64,000 bases of DNA from Cladorhizidae sp. MBARI D1340-BT2 (GCA_028752905.1 JAQNBH010000007.1:12028919-12092918), one strand, 5' to 3'. Counted from the first letter of the stretch, positions 10,504 through 20,528 are shown. A program made the numbers and translations. Notes: generated by a model not told the origin, from the sequence alone.

Positions 10504-12558
10504 TTACTCCGTCTTGGGCCTGGGGCTGGGGTCAGCGTCTTGGGGGGGGGTAAGGGTGGTCGTCTGCGCCAGGTTCTTTGGGGCAGTCTTGGTTGGGCGA
10601 TGGGGTGGCGTGGGTGTCTTGGCCACTGCTGCATACGATCTTTGACTGGCTGGTGTGGCCAGTACTGGCGGGCGAGGGGGGCTCGTGGCGATTGGTGTTG
10701 GATGGTTGAGGGTCGGCTGTGCGATCCCAGGTGTCGGGATGGGTGACGGAGTGGGTGGGTTGGGTGGCGGGCTGGTTGGCGGCAATGGTACGGGGGGAAG
10801 TGGGCTCGGGCTGCTGTTGTGCTGTGTTGGGTACAATAGGGCTGGCAGATCTCGGCGAAGTGGGTTATCTTGCTCCGTGGGTTGGGGGTTGTGGCGCCTG
10901 AGGTATCTTCTGTTCCTCGTGGTGAGGCGGCCTGATCCGTCAACTCGTATGGAATACTGGTGGTACTGGAGCACCTCCACGACTGTCCCTGTCTTGTCCC
11001 ATTTCATTGGGTGGCGGCCAGTCTGGTTCTGGATGAGGACCGTGTCACCACAACGAAGGGGGGACAGGCCATGGGAGTGCTCGTCCCATCGTGCTCGCCC
11101 CAGTACTAGGCGACGGGAGAGTGCCCGTTCTCTAAGCTCCAGTTTCTCGTCCCATTCCTTGGGCTGTTGAAATCGGAGTGGGATGCCGGGGAGCATGTCC
11201 CTGGTAGCCCTGCCGAACAGGTTGGTCGCCGGCGACATTCTGGTGTCTGGGCTCGGGCAGTTCCGGTATTGTAGGAGTGCCTTGAAGAATGAGTTCTGTA
11301 GGGATCCGCCTGGGCCGGTGTTGCCGGCGATAAGCCGTTTGATAGTTTTGACGGCTGTTTCTGCTCTGTTGTTGGCATGGGGGTTGTAGGCGGATGAGAG
11401 CCGATGATGAACGCCCCAAGTGGTGAGGAGCTCTCTGGTGGCATGGGCCGCGAACTCCGGCCCACCGTCGGACGTGAGGGTGTCCGGTATACCGAAGGTG
11501 GCGAATGTGTCCCTGAGGATGGCGGCAAGGCCCGATGCTCCGTTCAGTGCAGGTGCGACGATTGGCCAGCCAGAGTACCGATCAACCAGCACGAGGTATA
11601 CGGATCCCTCGTGGTGGAAGTAATCCGCACAGATGTGCTGGAAGGGGTACTCTGGCTCCTCTGGTGTGGTCGAGGGCATCGCTGGTTGGGAGGGGGCATT
11701 GCTGTTGCAGGTGTTGCACCTGTTGCGGGTCGCCGTGATGTCAGTCGAGAGGCCCGGCCAGTAAAGGGATGAGGAGGCACGGGCCGTCATGCTGCTGGTG
11801 CCTTGGTGGGCGGCATGTAGAGCTGCGAGGCATGTTGGTCGGAGTGATGTCGGGATGACCAGCCGCTCCCCATGGCAGATGACGCCGTCGATGATGGTTA
11901 GGTTGGAGATGACCGGGAAGTATTCCCGGATGTTGGCTGGGAGCATATGTCTATCTTCGGGCGGGCCATTCTCCACATAGAATGCTAGGTCCTGTAGAGT
12001 CGGGTCTGCGGCTGTGGCGATCTGCAGCTTCTCCCAATTGATGGGGATGGTCGAGATGGCCATGCATATGGCTGTTGTGAGGCCGTCCTCATCTTGGGCG
12101 GGGGCGGTGTGTTCCGTGATGCTGGCAATGGATGACGCTGGGCTCGCCGGGCAGGCAGTGGATGGTTCTGCGATGTCGTCTTGTAGGTGTAGGCGTGGTG
12201 GGGTCCGAGTTCCGGATGGGTGGCGTGAGAGGGCATCGCTGGTGTGATTTCTCACGCTGGGGATGTACACCATCCGGAACCGGTACCTCAAGGTCTTCTC
12301 CTTAAGGTTCCGGAGGCGGGGGTTGGGGATGTCCTCGAGGCAGCGATCGCCGAAGAGTTTCAGCAGGGGCTTGTGGTCTACCGCTACAACGAGATCGCTG
12401 CACCCGAGGACGAAGTGTCTTGCTTTGTCCAGTGCATCCGCCACCGCTAAGGCCTCTCCTTCCACTGGGGCATATCGTGACTCTGCCGGGTGTGTGAAGC
12501 GCGAGCCCACCAGGGTGACGCGCCAACCTGGCAGCAGAAGATCTCGCGGGACGGGCAC
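10504..12558 (-). CDS. Gypsy Pol, RNase H and integrase part (frame-shifted from RT)
   Basis: Open for 684 codons, but with no ATG of its own at a sensible place; it continues the upstream pol ORF in another frame. Residues from about 11 (GWRVTLVGSRF) to 115 are RNase H with the RYAPVEGEALAV and DHKPLLKLFGD motifs. An integrase zinc-binding module (HAAHQG..C..C) precedes the catalytic core, where D in CADYF, D in TSDGGPEF and E in NNRAETAVK form the D,D-35-E triad. The C-terminal 130 residues are proline-rich and low in complexity, perhaps specific to this family. In related elements RT, RNase H and integrase form one polyprotein, so the break is most likely a one-base indel near 12,530. Confidence 0.85.
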   Translation of the reverse strand: MPVPRDLLLPGWRVTLVGSRFTHPAESRYAPVEGEALAVADALDKARHFVLGCSDLVVAVDHKPLLKLFGDRCLEDIPNPRLRNLKEKTLRYRFRMVYIPSVRNHTSDALSRHPSGTRTPPRLHLQDDIAEPSTACPASPASSIASITEHTAPAQDEDGLTTAICMAISTIPINWEKLQIATAADPTLQDLAFYVENGPPEDRHMLPANIREYFPVISNLTIIDGVICHGERLVIPTSLRPTCLAALHAAHQGTSSMTARASSSLYWPGLSTDITATRNRCNTCNSNAPSQPAMPSTTPEEPEYPFQHICADYFHHEGSVYLVLVDRYSGWPIVAPALNGASGLAAILRDTFATFGIPDTLTSDGGPEFAAHATRELLTTWGVHHRLSSAYNPHANNRAETAVKTIKRLIAGNTGPGGSLQNSFFKALLQYRNCPSPDTRMSPATNLFGRATRDMLPGIPLRFQQPKEWDEKLELRERALSRRLVLGRARWDEHSHGLSPLRCGDTVLIQNQTGRHPMKWDKTGTVVEVLQYHQYSIRVDGSGRLTTRNRRYLRRHNPQPTEQDNPLRRDLPALLYPTQHNSSPSPLPPVPLPPTSPPPNPPTPSPIPTPGIAQPTLNHPTPIATSPPRPPVLATPASQRSYAAVAKTPTPPHRPTKTAPKNLAQTTTLTPPQDADPSPRPKTE

Positions 12559-15521
12559 TGGCAGTGTTTCTGGAATAGCCAGTACCCAATCCCGTCTTTA
12601 CTCCAATCCGTCGCCAGGCAGGTTGGGCGGTGCTTGTCAAATATGACCACACCCTCCCTGATGCGCTCGCAGATCTCTCTCTTGGATGTCGCAAATGCCG
12701 CTGCCAGCTCGTCTGTCCAGTTGAAGGTGGTGGAGGGTTTGAGGAGGGCACGGAATGGTTGCATGGCGGCCGTCATGGAAAATGCATATGCCACCTGGTT
12801 CACCAGGCCGAACCAGGCGCGGATGTCAGTGATTCCGGTTGGGGTGGGGAAGTTGGTAATGGATTCCAGATACTTGGAGGATGGCCGGACTTCGGTGGGG
12901 GTGATGTCAAACCCGGCAAACTCCACTTTGTCCTGGGCAAAGCGGAATTTGCGCGGGTTGAGGGTGATCCCTTTCACGGCGCAGATATGCAGCCACTCAG
13001 TTGCCTGGTGGTAAGCCCCCGTTATGTCGTCGGACCAGAGCAGTGCGTCGTCTATGCACTTGGTCTTAGATTCCACGTGGGCAACGAGGGCGTCATATCT
13101 GGCCGTGTACGCGTCCCCTGAGGCGATGTAGCCTTGGGGGGCCGAGCAGTATCGGTACCTCCCCCAGGGGGTGATGAAGGTGGTATAGTGTCTATCGCTC
13201 TCCTCGAGTGCCACTGAGTGGTAGCCGTTCCAGGCGTCGAAAATGGTTTTCTTGGTGTGACCTGGAACGGCACGGGCTTGGTGGAATGGTGAGGGGCAAT
13301 GGTGTGTCTCGCGCGTGGCGTGCTGGTTGAGGGGTTGGAAGTTGATCGTCCTCCTGAGTGACCCGTCCTTCTTGGTGCATATCACCATACGGTGGCACCA
13401 AGTGACGGGCGTGCCCAGAGGGACCTTTTCCAACACGCCAAGGCGGACGTCCCTGTCTAGCCCAGCTTTCACCTCGTCCTGCCAGTGAATTGGAATGTCA
13501 ATGGGTGTGTGGCAGGGTTTGGGGGTGGCGTTCGGGTCGATGTTTAGGGATAAGGGTGGTCCCGACATCATGGGGAGGGGCTGATGCTCGCAGACGTTGA
13601 ACGCACTTGCTGAGTAAAGGTCCAGCAAGTGACGTTCAAGTCTGTCTCTGTTGGCCTCCGTGCCAGGGAATGGCAGGGAGGTGGGTCTGTCAGGTGGTGG
13701 GGCCCTGGTAGGGCATGAGCATGGTCGTGGTGGTGGTGTATGCGTTGGTTGACTCACCACAGTGGTTGTCCGTTGGCCAGTTGTTTGTGGTCTGGTCTGC
13801 ACGGCCGCTTGCGGGTTGTTCTGCAGGGTGATGGGCGGAGTTCTGGTCTGCAGGTCCGCTGTGTGGCGTGGAGGTGGCTGGGCCGTGGTTCTGGTCTGCA
13901 GGTCCGCTGTGTGGTGTGATGGTGGCTGATCTGGGGTCGCCCGTGTACCCGTGCCGTTTCCCGAGGGTGGCGTCAGCGTACAGAGGGGGAACCCCAACGC
14001 GATCAGCCCGAGGTCTGTGCAGGTGGTCAGGCTGAGGTATAGCTTGGTGGCCAGGTCACTAAAATACACCATCTGGCGAGTCTCACGTCCGGAGTGTCTG
14101 GATCTGATGCGGAGTAGTGCTGCACCGAGTATTGGCAGGTTGTTGCCGCTCGCGGAGTGCATCACTAGGCACGCAGGGATGAGGTCCCTCTTGTTCAGGT
14201 TGAGGCCCTTCAGCAGGTGTGGTCCTGCCAGGCAACTCTGGCAACCCGTGTCGGCCATGGCAGTGGTGGCCAGGTTGTGCCTCTCTTGCCTCAGTGTGTG
14301 GCCGTGGGTTCGAAAATCCTCCTTGTGGGTGGATACAGTCACGTCAATGAGGGGTTGGGGAGGGGAGCGGCGCTGAGTCCATCGCTGCGCCCTGGAGTCC
14401 CAGGATTGGTGGGGGAGGGCGTCCTCTGACATGGTGTCAATCTCCTCAGACACCGCGCTTTCGTGCTCCGCCAGCTTCGACCAACACATGTGGGCGAGAT
14501 GGTTGGACCTGCCGCATGATGTGCAGGTTGTCCCGAACGCTGGGCAGTGGATCCGTCGGGTGGCTGTCCTCTCTCTTTCACCATGGCCTTGGCGACCACA
14601 GAAACAGCAGATGGCCCTCGGGTTTATCACTGGTCTGGGTGTAGCTGCCTGACCTCTGGGTGCGTCCTTCAGTGGTGGTCGAGGTGAGGTGTTATGAGTG
14701 CGGTTGGGCTTAAATGGTGTGGCTTTGGCTCTGCCTGGCTGGCGGGGTGTTGACTGCCGCTGTTGTTGCCGGTAGCCACTGTGCAGGGCGTCTTCACTGT
14801 CGGCCTCCTCGTCTACGGCGTTCGTCGAGGTGGGTGTGGTAATGGTGACCGCGGACCGCTTGCCCGCAGCCCTTACCTCGACGAACCTCACTGTCTCTTC
14901 CACCGTCATTGCTTGGTTGGGGTCTTTCAGAAGGTCCTCCTGTATGTCTGCATCTGCCAGGCCGATGCAGAGCTGGTCAGCGACCCTCTGTTCCCCCTGG
15001 TTGTTGATTATCTCACACCCGGAGCACTTCTTAGTAAAGCAGCATACCTCTGCTTGGCCACGGAGTCGGGCTGCGAATGATCGGATGGGTTCCCCCCGGT
15101 CCTGTACCATTCTGGATAGGGCGACCCTGGCCACCTTAGGGTTTTCCTCCCTCACCGCCAGGGCCTTGATGGCTGCCAGCAGGTCTGCTTCAGGGAGCTC
15201 CTCAATTGGTAAGGGACCGACGATGTTTCGGGTCACATCTCGGCGGAGTTTGGCGTCCAGGCACTCCAGCAGTTGTATGCCGACGTCTGCCCCTGCCAGG
15301 CGGACGGCCTGTGAGTAGGCCCTCCACCTGGTGAGGAAGTACTGCCATCCCTCGGTTGTGCCCCCTGCCGTGATCTCTGGTCGGCGCACAGGGGTTGGCT
15401 TAGTCCTTGCTGCCTGGCTGTGGATGAGCATGTGGCCGTTGAGTACTGCTGCCACCACTACAGGATCCATGCCATCGGGTGTGGCGTAGTCGCATCCGGG
15501 ATAGGGACAGTCAACCGCCAT
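12447..15521 (-). CDS. Gypsy Gag-protease-reverse transcriptase
   Basis: The first ATG in this frame is at 15,519-15,521; the frame is open further upstream only through a TTG. The N-terminus has a C2H2-like finger (CPYPGCDY..GHMLIH). Gag is followed by two cysteine clusters, the second a perfect CX2CX4HX4C knuckle (CTSCGRSNHLAHMC). The aspartic protease has its DTG in MADTGCQS. A linker with two copies of HTADLQTRT precedes the RT. The RT holds TKKDGSLRRTINFQPLN, the palm motif CIDDALLWSDD (YxDD with C first) and GITLNPRKFRFAQ. The last 30 or so codons are out of frame with the homologous protein, after FCCQ. All catalytic residues visible in RT and protease are intact, so the frameshift is the only obvious lesion. 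Confidence 0.85.
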   Translation of the reverse strand: MAVDCPYPGCDYATPDGMDPVVVAAVLNGHMLIHSQAARTKPTPVRRPEITAGGTTEGWQYFLTRWRAYSQAVRLAGADVGIQLLECLDAKLRRDVTRNIVGPLPIEELPEADLLAAIKALAVREENPKVARVALSRMVQDRGEPIRSFAARLRGQAEVCCFTKKCSGCEIINNQGEQRVADQLCIGLADADIQEDLLKDPNQAMTVEETVRFVEVRAAGKRSAVTITTPTSTNAVDEEADSEDALHSGYRQQQRQSTPRQPGRAKATPFKPNRTHNTSPRPPLKDAPRGQAATPRPVINPRAICCFCGRQGHGERERTATRRIHCPAFGTTCTSCGRSNHLAHMCWSKLAEHESAVSEEIDTMSEDALPHQSWDSRAQRWTQRRSPPQPLIDVTVSTHKEDFRTHGHTLRQERHNLATTAMADTGCQSCLAGPHLLKGLNLNKRDLIPACLVMHSASGNNLPILGAALLRIRSRHSGRETRQMVYFSDLATKLYLSLTTCTDLGLIALGFPLCTLTPPSGNGTGTRATPDQPPSHHTADLQTRTTAQPPPRHTADLQTRTPPITLQNNPQAAVQTRPQTTGQRTTTVVSQPTHTPPPRPCSCPTRAPPPDRPTSLPFPGTEANRDRLERHLLDLYSASAFNVCEHQPLPMMSGPPLSLNIDPNATPKPCHTPIDIPIHWQDEVKAGLDRDVRLGVLEKVPLGTPVTWCHRMVICTKKDGSLRRTINFQPLNQHATRETHHCPSPFHQARAVPGHTKKTIFDAWNGYHSVALEESDRHYTTFITPWGRYRYCSAPQGYIASGDAYTARYDALVAHVESKTKCIDDALLWSDDITGAYHQATEWLHICAVKGITLNPRKFRFAQDKVEFAGFDITPTEVRPSSKYLESITNFPTPTGITDIRAWFGLVNQVAYAFSMTAAMQPFRALLKPSTTFNWTDELAAAFATSKREICERIREGVVIFDKHRPTCLATDWSKDGIGYWLFQKHCQCPSREIFCCQVGASPWWARASHTRQSHDMPQWKERP

Positions 15522-15621
15522 GCAGTCGGTGGGCACCAAATAGAGTTGTGCCGAAAAACGAACGCTTTCTTGACCAGCACTCTTGCTGGCAAGGTAAGAT
15601 GCCTAACAGGAATCTATAAAA

Positions 15622-15636
15622 CACTTGTAGCACACA
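15622..15636 (-). promoter_or_regulatory. Candidate self-primer binding site of the gypsy element
   Basis: The 15 bases directly next to the 5' LTR (TGTGTGCTACAAGTG on the minus strand) are the exact reverse complement of a 15-base stretch within each LTR (15,706-15,720 here). No standard tRNA-complementary TGG start lies at the LTR border. In Tf1/sushi-type elements the RNA 5' end folds back onto the primer site; this fits that arrangement. Confidence 0.65.
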
Positions 15637-15858
15637 TAGAGAACTGCGCCGTACGCATTCCCCAATCGAAGACACTGGATATAGTTTCAATGCTACAATC
15701 AAGGATGTGTGCTACAAGTGAACGGGTGTATAGTGGGCATGCGCTAGGTAAGGGGTCGTGCACTGGGTAAGGACCGTACGTAGTAATGTCACATATACAT
15801 ATCCTATCTAGTAGTAGTTAGGTGGTTCGAGCAGTCGATGCACAGTCCATATTCACTA
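15637..15858 (-). repeat. 5' LTR of the gypsy element
   Basis: 222 bp, two differences from the other LTR. On the minus strand it contains CACTTGTAGCACACA, complementary to the adjacent primer-site region. A TATACA lies only about 12 bp before it and GGATATGTATATG further upstream; I cannot fix the transcription start. Confidence 0.95.
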
Positions 15859-15863
15859 GTAAC
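15859..15863. repeat. Target-site duplication GTAAC, right
   Basis: Matches 10,194-10,198. Confidence 0.85.
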
Positions 15864-15950
15864 TGCCTCTCCTTTCGCTAGGCTACAAGATTTAAGCACA
15901 GCTAGAAGGGGAAAAAGCTGAGGAAAACCTCCCACTCACCAGTCCTGACA

Positions 15951-17220
15951 TTAACTGCAAACTTACATGCCAAGGGTTGGTCATTACACTTTGAAAACAG
16001 TGCTTATTGGAGATAACAGTCCCCAACAAATTGGCAACATGCCTGGCCCAGACAAAAATGAGGAAACAGAACAAGGGTGACCATCCTACCTCATTGCAGA
16101 CGTCAAAGAAAGAACATTTCAAGCCAGATGTAATACAGTAGAAATTGGAGCTCTGGAGCACATTATCCCAATCCAAAGGTGGAGTAATTTGACATTCCTA
16201 CCACATGAGGTCACATGGATAGTGCTTCATCCTCTAGTTAAAGCAGTGAAGGAAGAAGAGAAGAGAAGAAGAAGCCAAACCAAGACACGGCAACATGGAA
16301 ATTGGAGCTCTGCGCCACCTTACATGCAGTAATCGATACCTGATCATATAAGGTCACACAGAAATATTGATCGATATTCTAATGAAGGCAGTTTGTAATT
16401 GTGGAATCACAGAAAGGCATAAGCTGCAACACCTCTGTACCATTCTATTCCAATCAAAATTGTGCCTAACTCTTCAAGTTCGATGTATGTGCGCTTTCAA
16501 ATTCCTGATAGCAGACATATCCACACAAAGACAAAGGCCATCACAAAAAAGTTTGCTAGAACCCACAATGGTGGAAATTAACTGGAGTGGATGGCTAGCA
16601 AGGCTGCATACTCTACTAGAAAAACACCATATATGCTGAAATGACATCGTTTACAGTGGCAAGTTCGTCGTCATTGGTTTCAGCCAAAAACCAACAAACA
16701 GGGAACCCAAAAAAGCGAATTAACCAATAATAGCTAGCAATCATCTAGCTAACTAGCTCTAACTACCATGTAGCTAACTAGCTCTAACTACCATAACTAG
16801 CTCTAGCACCATATAGCTAACTAGCTCTAGCAACCATATAGCTAACTAACTCTATCAACCACAACTAGCTCTAGCAGCAGCATAAATAGGTCAAGATGAG
16901 CAACCTAAAATTATAATGCGAATGAATAATCAATTTCTGGGGCAAAGCTTTGGGAAGATGCCCACCAACCCCCCCCCCCCCAAAAAATTGGGAGAGGTAC
17001 AACAAAATTCACCCCCTCCCCAATTATGGAACCCTTCAGCTCTTATGGTGGCAGTGGAGTGCCACGGGGTCTTCCTTAGGAAATATGGAGAATTGAAAAA
17101 TGACAAAACAGAAGAAAGATAGATTATCAACTTCCACATGTCATTGCAAACAACTTAAGCCTCACTGTCAGTGTGGTAACCATCTGAGCACAAGCTCAAA
17201 CTGAAGTGGTACACTGTACC
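15951..17220. other. Stretch present only in unit A
   Basis: Unit B goes straight from the equivalent of 15,950 to about 17,222, so this 1.27 kb was inserted in A or deleted in B. It holds a TAGCTAACTAGCTCTA-type tandem repeat (about 16,730-16,885), a C12 run (about 16,970) and two copies of GAAATTGGAGCTCTG about 160 bp apart. No gene, and no terminal repeats that would mark a transposon. Confidence 0.5.
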
Positions 17221-17355
17221 CACTCACCTGATCTCACACTCACTCACTTGAGCTTACACTCGCTCACCTCACACACACTCACCTGAGCTCACACTCACTC
17301 ACCTGAGCTCACACTCACCTGAGCTCACACACACTCACCTGAGCTCACTCTCACA
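17215..17355. repeat. CACTCACCTGAGCTCA tandem repeat
   Basis: Irregular tandem units of about 14-20 bp. The unit B counterpart is longer (about 57,445-57,640). Confidence 0.85.
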
Positions 17356-17889
17356 CACACACACTGTACAACTAGATAAATAATTGAATGATAAGCACAT
17401 GCTCTCTTATTGGAATAGTTTATTGTTGCAATATCTTAAATCCACATTGTTTAATGAGCTATTGCTTACTATCACACACATGTTCGTGTGGCCCAGCTCA
17501 ACAGCAATAGGAAACTACAAAGTTTGCACGTATATTACGACAGTTTCCATTGGGACTCGAGTTCATTGGATTATTACTTTATCAATCTCATTACATCATT
17601 TCCTATAGTATACTAGACACTTCCTATAGTACACTAGACACTTCCTATAGTGTACTAGACACTTACTGTAATATACTAGACACCTGTTACATACAGTAGC
17701 TCCTTTAAGCATAAAAGAGGAAGAGGAGGAAGAAAGTGTCCCTTAGACATGCACATAATTAGGTCACCTCCTTTGTGTAGAAGTGTCTGTGGAAATCACT
17801 GAATGTACTCATACAGTGAATATTATATATTTTTAATATCTACTGTTTTAAAATACAAGGCTGAATAACCAGTGCCACTGCATATCTAC

Positions 17890-18135
17890 ATAGCAGTATT
17901 GGAGTGACCACTGTCTGGCAGCAGTACCCCAGTGCACCACACACAGTGACTAGCAGTATTGGGGTGACTACTGTCTGGCACCAGTAGCCAAGTGCACCAC
18001 ACACAGTGACTAGTAGTGTTGGAGGATCCAATATCTGGCACCAGTAGCCCAGTACACCACACACAGTGAATAGCAGTGTTGGAGGGCCACTGTCTGGCAC
18101 CAGTAGTCCAGTGCACCATATACAGACTAGCAGTG
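17890..18135. repeat. About 60-bp minisatellite
   Basis: Four imperfect units built on TAGCAGTATTGGAGTGACCA...GTGCACCACACACAGTGAC. Every minus-strand frame is open across it, which explains spurious ORFs. Shared with unit B at 58,315-58,565. Confidence 0.9.
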
Positions 18136-18149
18136 TCAGCAAGGCTATT

Positions 18150-18310
18150 GACGAGGGACACATGCCATGCTTTAAAGTATCACCCAGGCTTTTAATGACC
18201 ATGCTTTAATTAAAGTATCACCCATGCTTTTAATGAGGGAAGATGCCATGCTTTAAAGTATCACCCGGGATTTTAATGAGGAAAACATGCCATGCTTTGA
18301 AGTATCAGTT
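18150..18310. repeat. Tandem repeat of CATGCTTTAAAGTATCACC units
   Basis: Three to four units of roughly 50 bp containing CATGCTTTAAAGTATCACC and CTTTTAATGAGG. Fewer units in unit B (58,585-58,695). Confidence 0.8.
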
Positions 18311-18542
18311 ATTCAAAAACAGGGATCCGAAGCTTTGAAAACTGAGTGTTTAATGCATAACAATAAATACATACAGGATAACAACAACGAAGATGACGTT
18401 CATGGGAGAATCCAGAGACACAAGGCATTGGGTGATGATGAGCAATGCATGCTCTAAATACCCTGCACACATTCAATACAATATTGCACAGTCCTACCAG
18501 CTCAGCTATCCTCCCTTCTTTCTCCACCGAATATTCAAAGAG

Positions 18543-18659
18543 ATGCTTCGTTCTGTTGCTCTCTTGGCAGTTGTATCTTTGTTATATGTTTGTGGAACAG
18601 AGCAATGTTCGAAAGGTCGAGGCTCCTTGCTGCATAACAGAGGGATGTCATGCAGGTAG
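18543..18659 (+). CDS. Possible first exon of a small secreted protein
   Basis: ATG at 18,543 opens 38 codons: MLRSVALLAVVSLLYVCG is a textbook signal peptide (charged start, hydrophobic core, small residue before a cleavage site), followed by a short cysteine-containing basic tail (TEQCSKGRG..). The frame stops at 18,657, but CAG|GTAGAG at 18,655/18,656 could be a splice donor, making this a signal-peptide exon. A TATA-like CTCTAAATACC lies about 90 bp upstream. The unit B copy (58,930-59,046) differs by one silent base. I could not find a second exon, and one difference in 117 bp does not prove constraint. Confidence 0.35.
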   Translation: MLRSVALLAVVSLLYVCGTEQCSKGRGSLLHNRGMSCR

Positions 18660-18751
18660 AGGCTCCTTGCTGCTGCTGCTCACAAGTGACTAATAACCAA
18701 CTGTGCTGCATTTTACTAATGGAGAAACAGCACAGCAATCATACAATTTCC

Positions 18752-18885
18752 ACACACCTCTCCTACCTACTCCCCATTTCCCATTCCTCTCCTCTTCACT
18801 AAACACACCTCTCCTCCTAACCACCTCACTCCCCCTCTCCATTCCCCATTCCTCTCCTCTTCACCCCACACACCTCTCATTCTCC
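18752..18885. repeat. CT-rich tandem repeat
   Basis: Imperfect repeats of CCATTCCTCTCCTCTTCAC and CACACCTCTCCT. Shared with unit B (59,135-59,280). Confidence 0.8.
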
Positions 18886-19029
18886 GTCCAGATCTCAGGT
18901 TCTTAACCGCCAAGTATGTCGTGTGCCTACATGTAGCTTCACTGAAAACAAATATTTGTTTCAAGTTTAATACAAAATGCAGTATAACCTTGCATCACTG
19001 GGGCCTTTGTAAGACTTTAAAAAATTTAG

Positions 19030-19320
19030 CATCAACACGTGCTACTATGAGTCTTGAAATGTGCTACTATGAGTCTGAACACGTGCTAGTAGTATCAATC
19101 TGAGGATGTGCTTCTATGGGTCTTGAAATATGCTACTATGAATCTGAACACGTGCTACTATGAATCTGAGGATGTGCTACTATAAGTCTGAACACATACT
19201 ACTGTGAGTCTGAGCACAAGCTACTGTGAGTCTGAGCATGTGTATAAGCCTGAGCATGGTACTATGAGTCTGAGCAGCACATAGAGTCTGAGCATAAGCT
19301 ACTATGAGTCTGAGCACGGG
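19030..19320. repeat. About 21-bp minisatellite (CTACTATGAGTCTGA)
   Basis: Roughly a dozen degenerate units of CTACTATGAGTCTGAGCACGTG. Unit B (59,440-59,850) has more units, so copy number changed after duplication. Confidence 0.9.
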
Positions 19321-19850
19321 CAACACTTTTCTATGAACGTGCTGATATCATTATTTATCTCTGCACTTGCTATTGCAGGTTGGTAAGATACTAGCAAAAA
19401 GACTCTAATTGATGCACACCAATGTTTGTTTATTTTTATTGTTATTTTTTCTACTTTTTTATTTATTTTTTTATAAAATGTTATTTCTTCCTTTCTTGTG
19501 GAAAAGGCCACAAAGCTACCATAGGTGTAAATTTCACCAAACCATTCAGAAACTGAATTGAAAAGCATCGAGTTATGGAAATGCCTATTATGGACTGCTC
19601 TAATTGCTTCCACACTTGAGGGAGAAGAGATGTCAGATAGATGGATTTGTTGCTGTAAGTTTTGTTGCAAGCATCGCAAAATTAGCTCTTGTTGGCTTAC
19701 ATCATTGTGGCTATTAAGAAATAAAATCTGTCTGCATCACCTCGAGCTGGAAGCAAGAATCTCCCACCATTGTGATTCATTCAGCAGTCTACTGGGCATG
19801 TACAGGGGAAATTGATGACTAGTATATGTTTCATGTGTGAAGCAATCTCC
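19321..19850. other. Intergenic, short ORFs only
   Basis: Contains an 85-codon ORF (19,558-19,815) whose C-terminus is changed by an indel in unit B, so it is unlikely to be a gene. Nothing else recognised. Confidence 0.4.
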
Positions 19851-20480
19851 AAACACTGGACCAATACCACACTGGGTTGAGACAGGTTGAAGTAGGTTTC
19901 TATTGAGACACACACTGTACCAACACCACACTGGATTGAGGCAGGTTGAAGTAGGTTGACAATAGCACTAACACTAGACCAACACCACACTGGGTTAAGA
20001 GAGGTTGATCTAGGTAGACAATAGCTCTATTGGGACACACGCTAGACCAACACCGCACTGGGTTGAGGCTGGTTGAACAATAGCTCTATGGGGACACACA
20101 CTGGACCAACACAAAACTGGGTTGAGGTACATTGACATTAGCTCTATGGGGACACATACTGGACCAACATCACATTGGGTTAAGACAGGTTGAAATAGGC
20201 TAGACAATAGCTCTATAGAGACAAACTGGACAAATACCACACTGGGTTGAGGCAGGTTGAAGTAGGTTGACAATAGATATAAACTGGACCAACATCACAT
20301 TGGGTTAAGAAAGGTTGAAATAGGCTGACAATAGCTTTATGGGGACACACACTGAACCAACACCACACTGGGTTGAGGCAGGTTGGAGTAGGCTGACAAT
20401 AGCTCTATGGGGACACACACTGTACCAACACACTTGGTTGAGGGAAGCTGGAGTAGGTTGAGAATGCATAGCTCTTTTGG
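19850..20480. repeat. About 67-bp minisatellite
   Basis: Nine or so imperfect units with GACCAACACCACACTGGGTT, GAGGCAGGTTGAAGTAGGTT and GACAATAGCTCTATGGGGAC. Shared with unit B (60,385-61,020). A decayed inverted relative lies near 47,040-47,240. Confidence 0.9.
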
Positions 20481-20528
20481 GAGGGTGGTAGGCACCCAAT
20501 GGAAGTTCAAGCTGGTAAAGGAGGTGGT

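Larger units (their letters stand above)
10199..15858 (-). mobile_element. Ty3/gypsy LTR retrotransposon, full length, minus strand
   Basis: The 5.66-kb element is bounded by two 222-bp LTRs differing at two sites, flanked by a 5-bp target duplication, with the empty site visible in unit B. On the minus strand the order is 5' LTR, primer-site region, gag-pro-RT, RNase H-integrase, polypurine tract, 3' LTR. Its GC content is clearly higher than the surrounding sequence. The near-identical LTRs and intact ends indicate recent insertion, after the segmental duplication unless the empty state arose by precise excision. A single frameshift near 12,530 breaks pol. Gag begins with a C2H2-type zinc finger, a feature of one animal gypsy group. 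Confidence 0.95.

Noticed and set aside
10655..11170. Plus-strand ORFs opposite the gypsy pol
   Set aside because: Antisense shadows of a GC-rich coding sequence; no domain and overlapping real pol motifs.
15511..15550. TGGTGCCCACCGAC near the gag start as a tRNA-type primer binding site
   Set aside because: It is about 95 bp from the LTR border, whereas primer sites abut the LTR; the adjacent 15-nt self-complementary segment fits better.
17840..18202. 120-codon minus-strand ORF with repeated GALGYWCQ-like units
   Set aside because: It is a shadow of the 60-bp minisatellite; the same region is open in another frame too.
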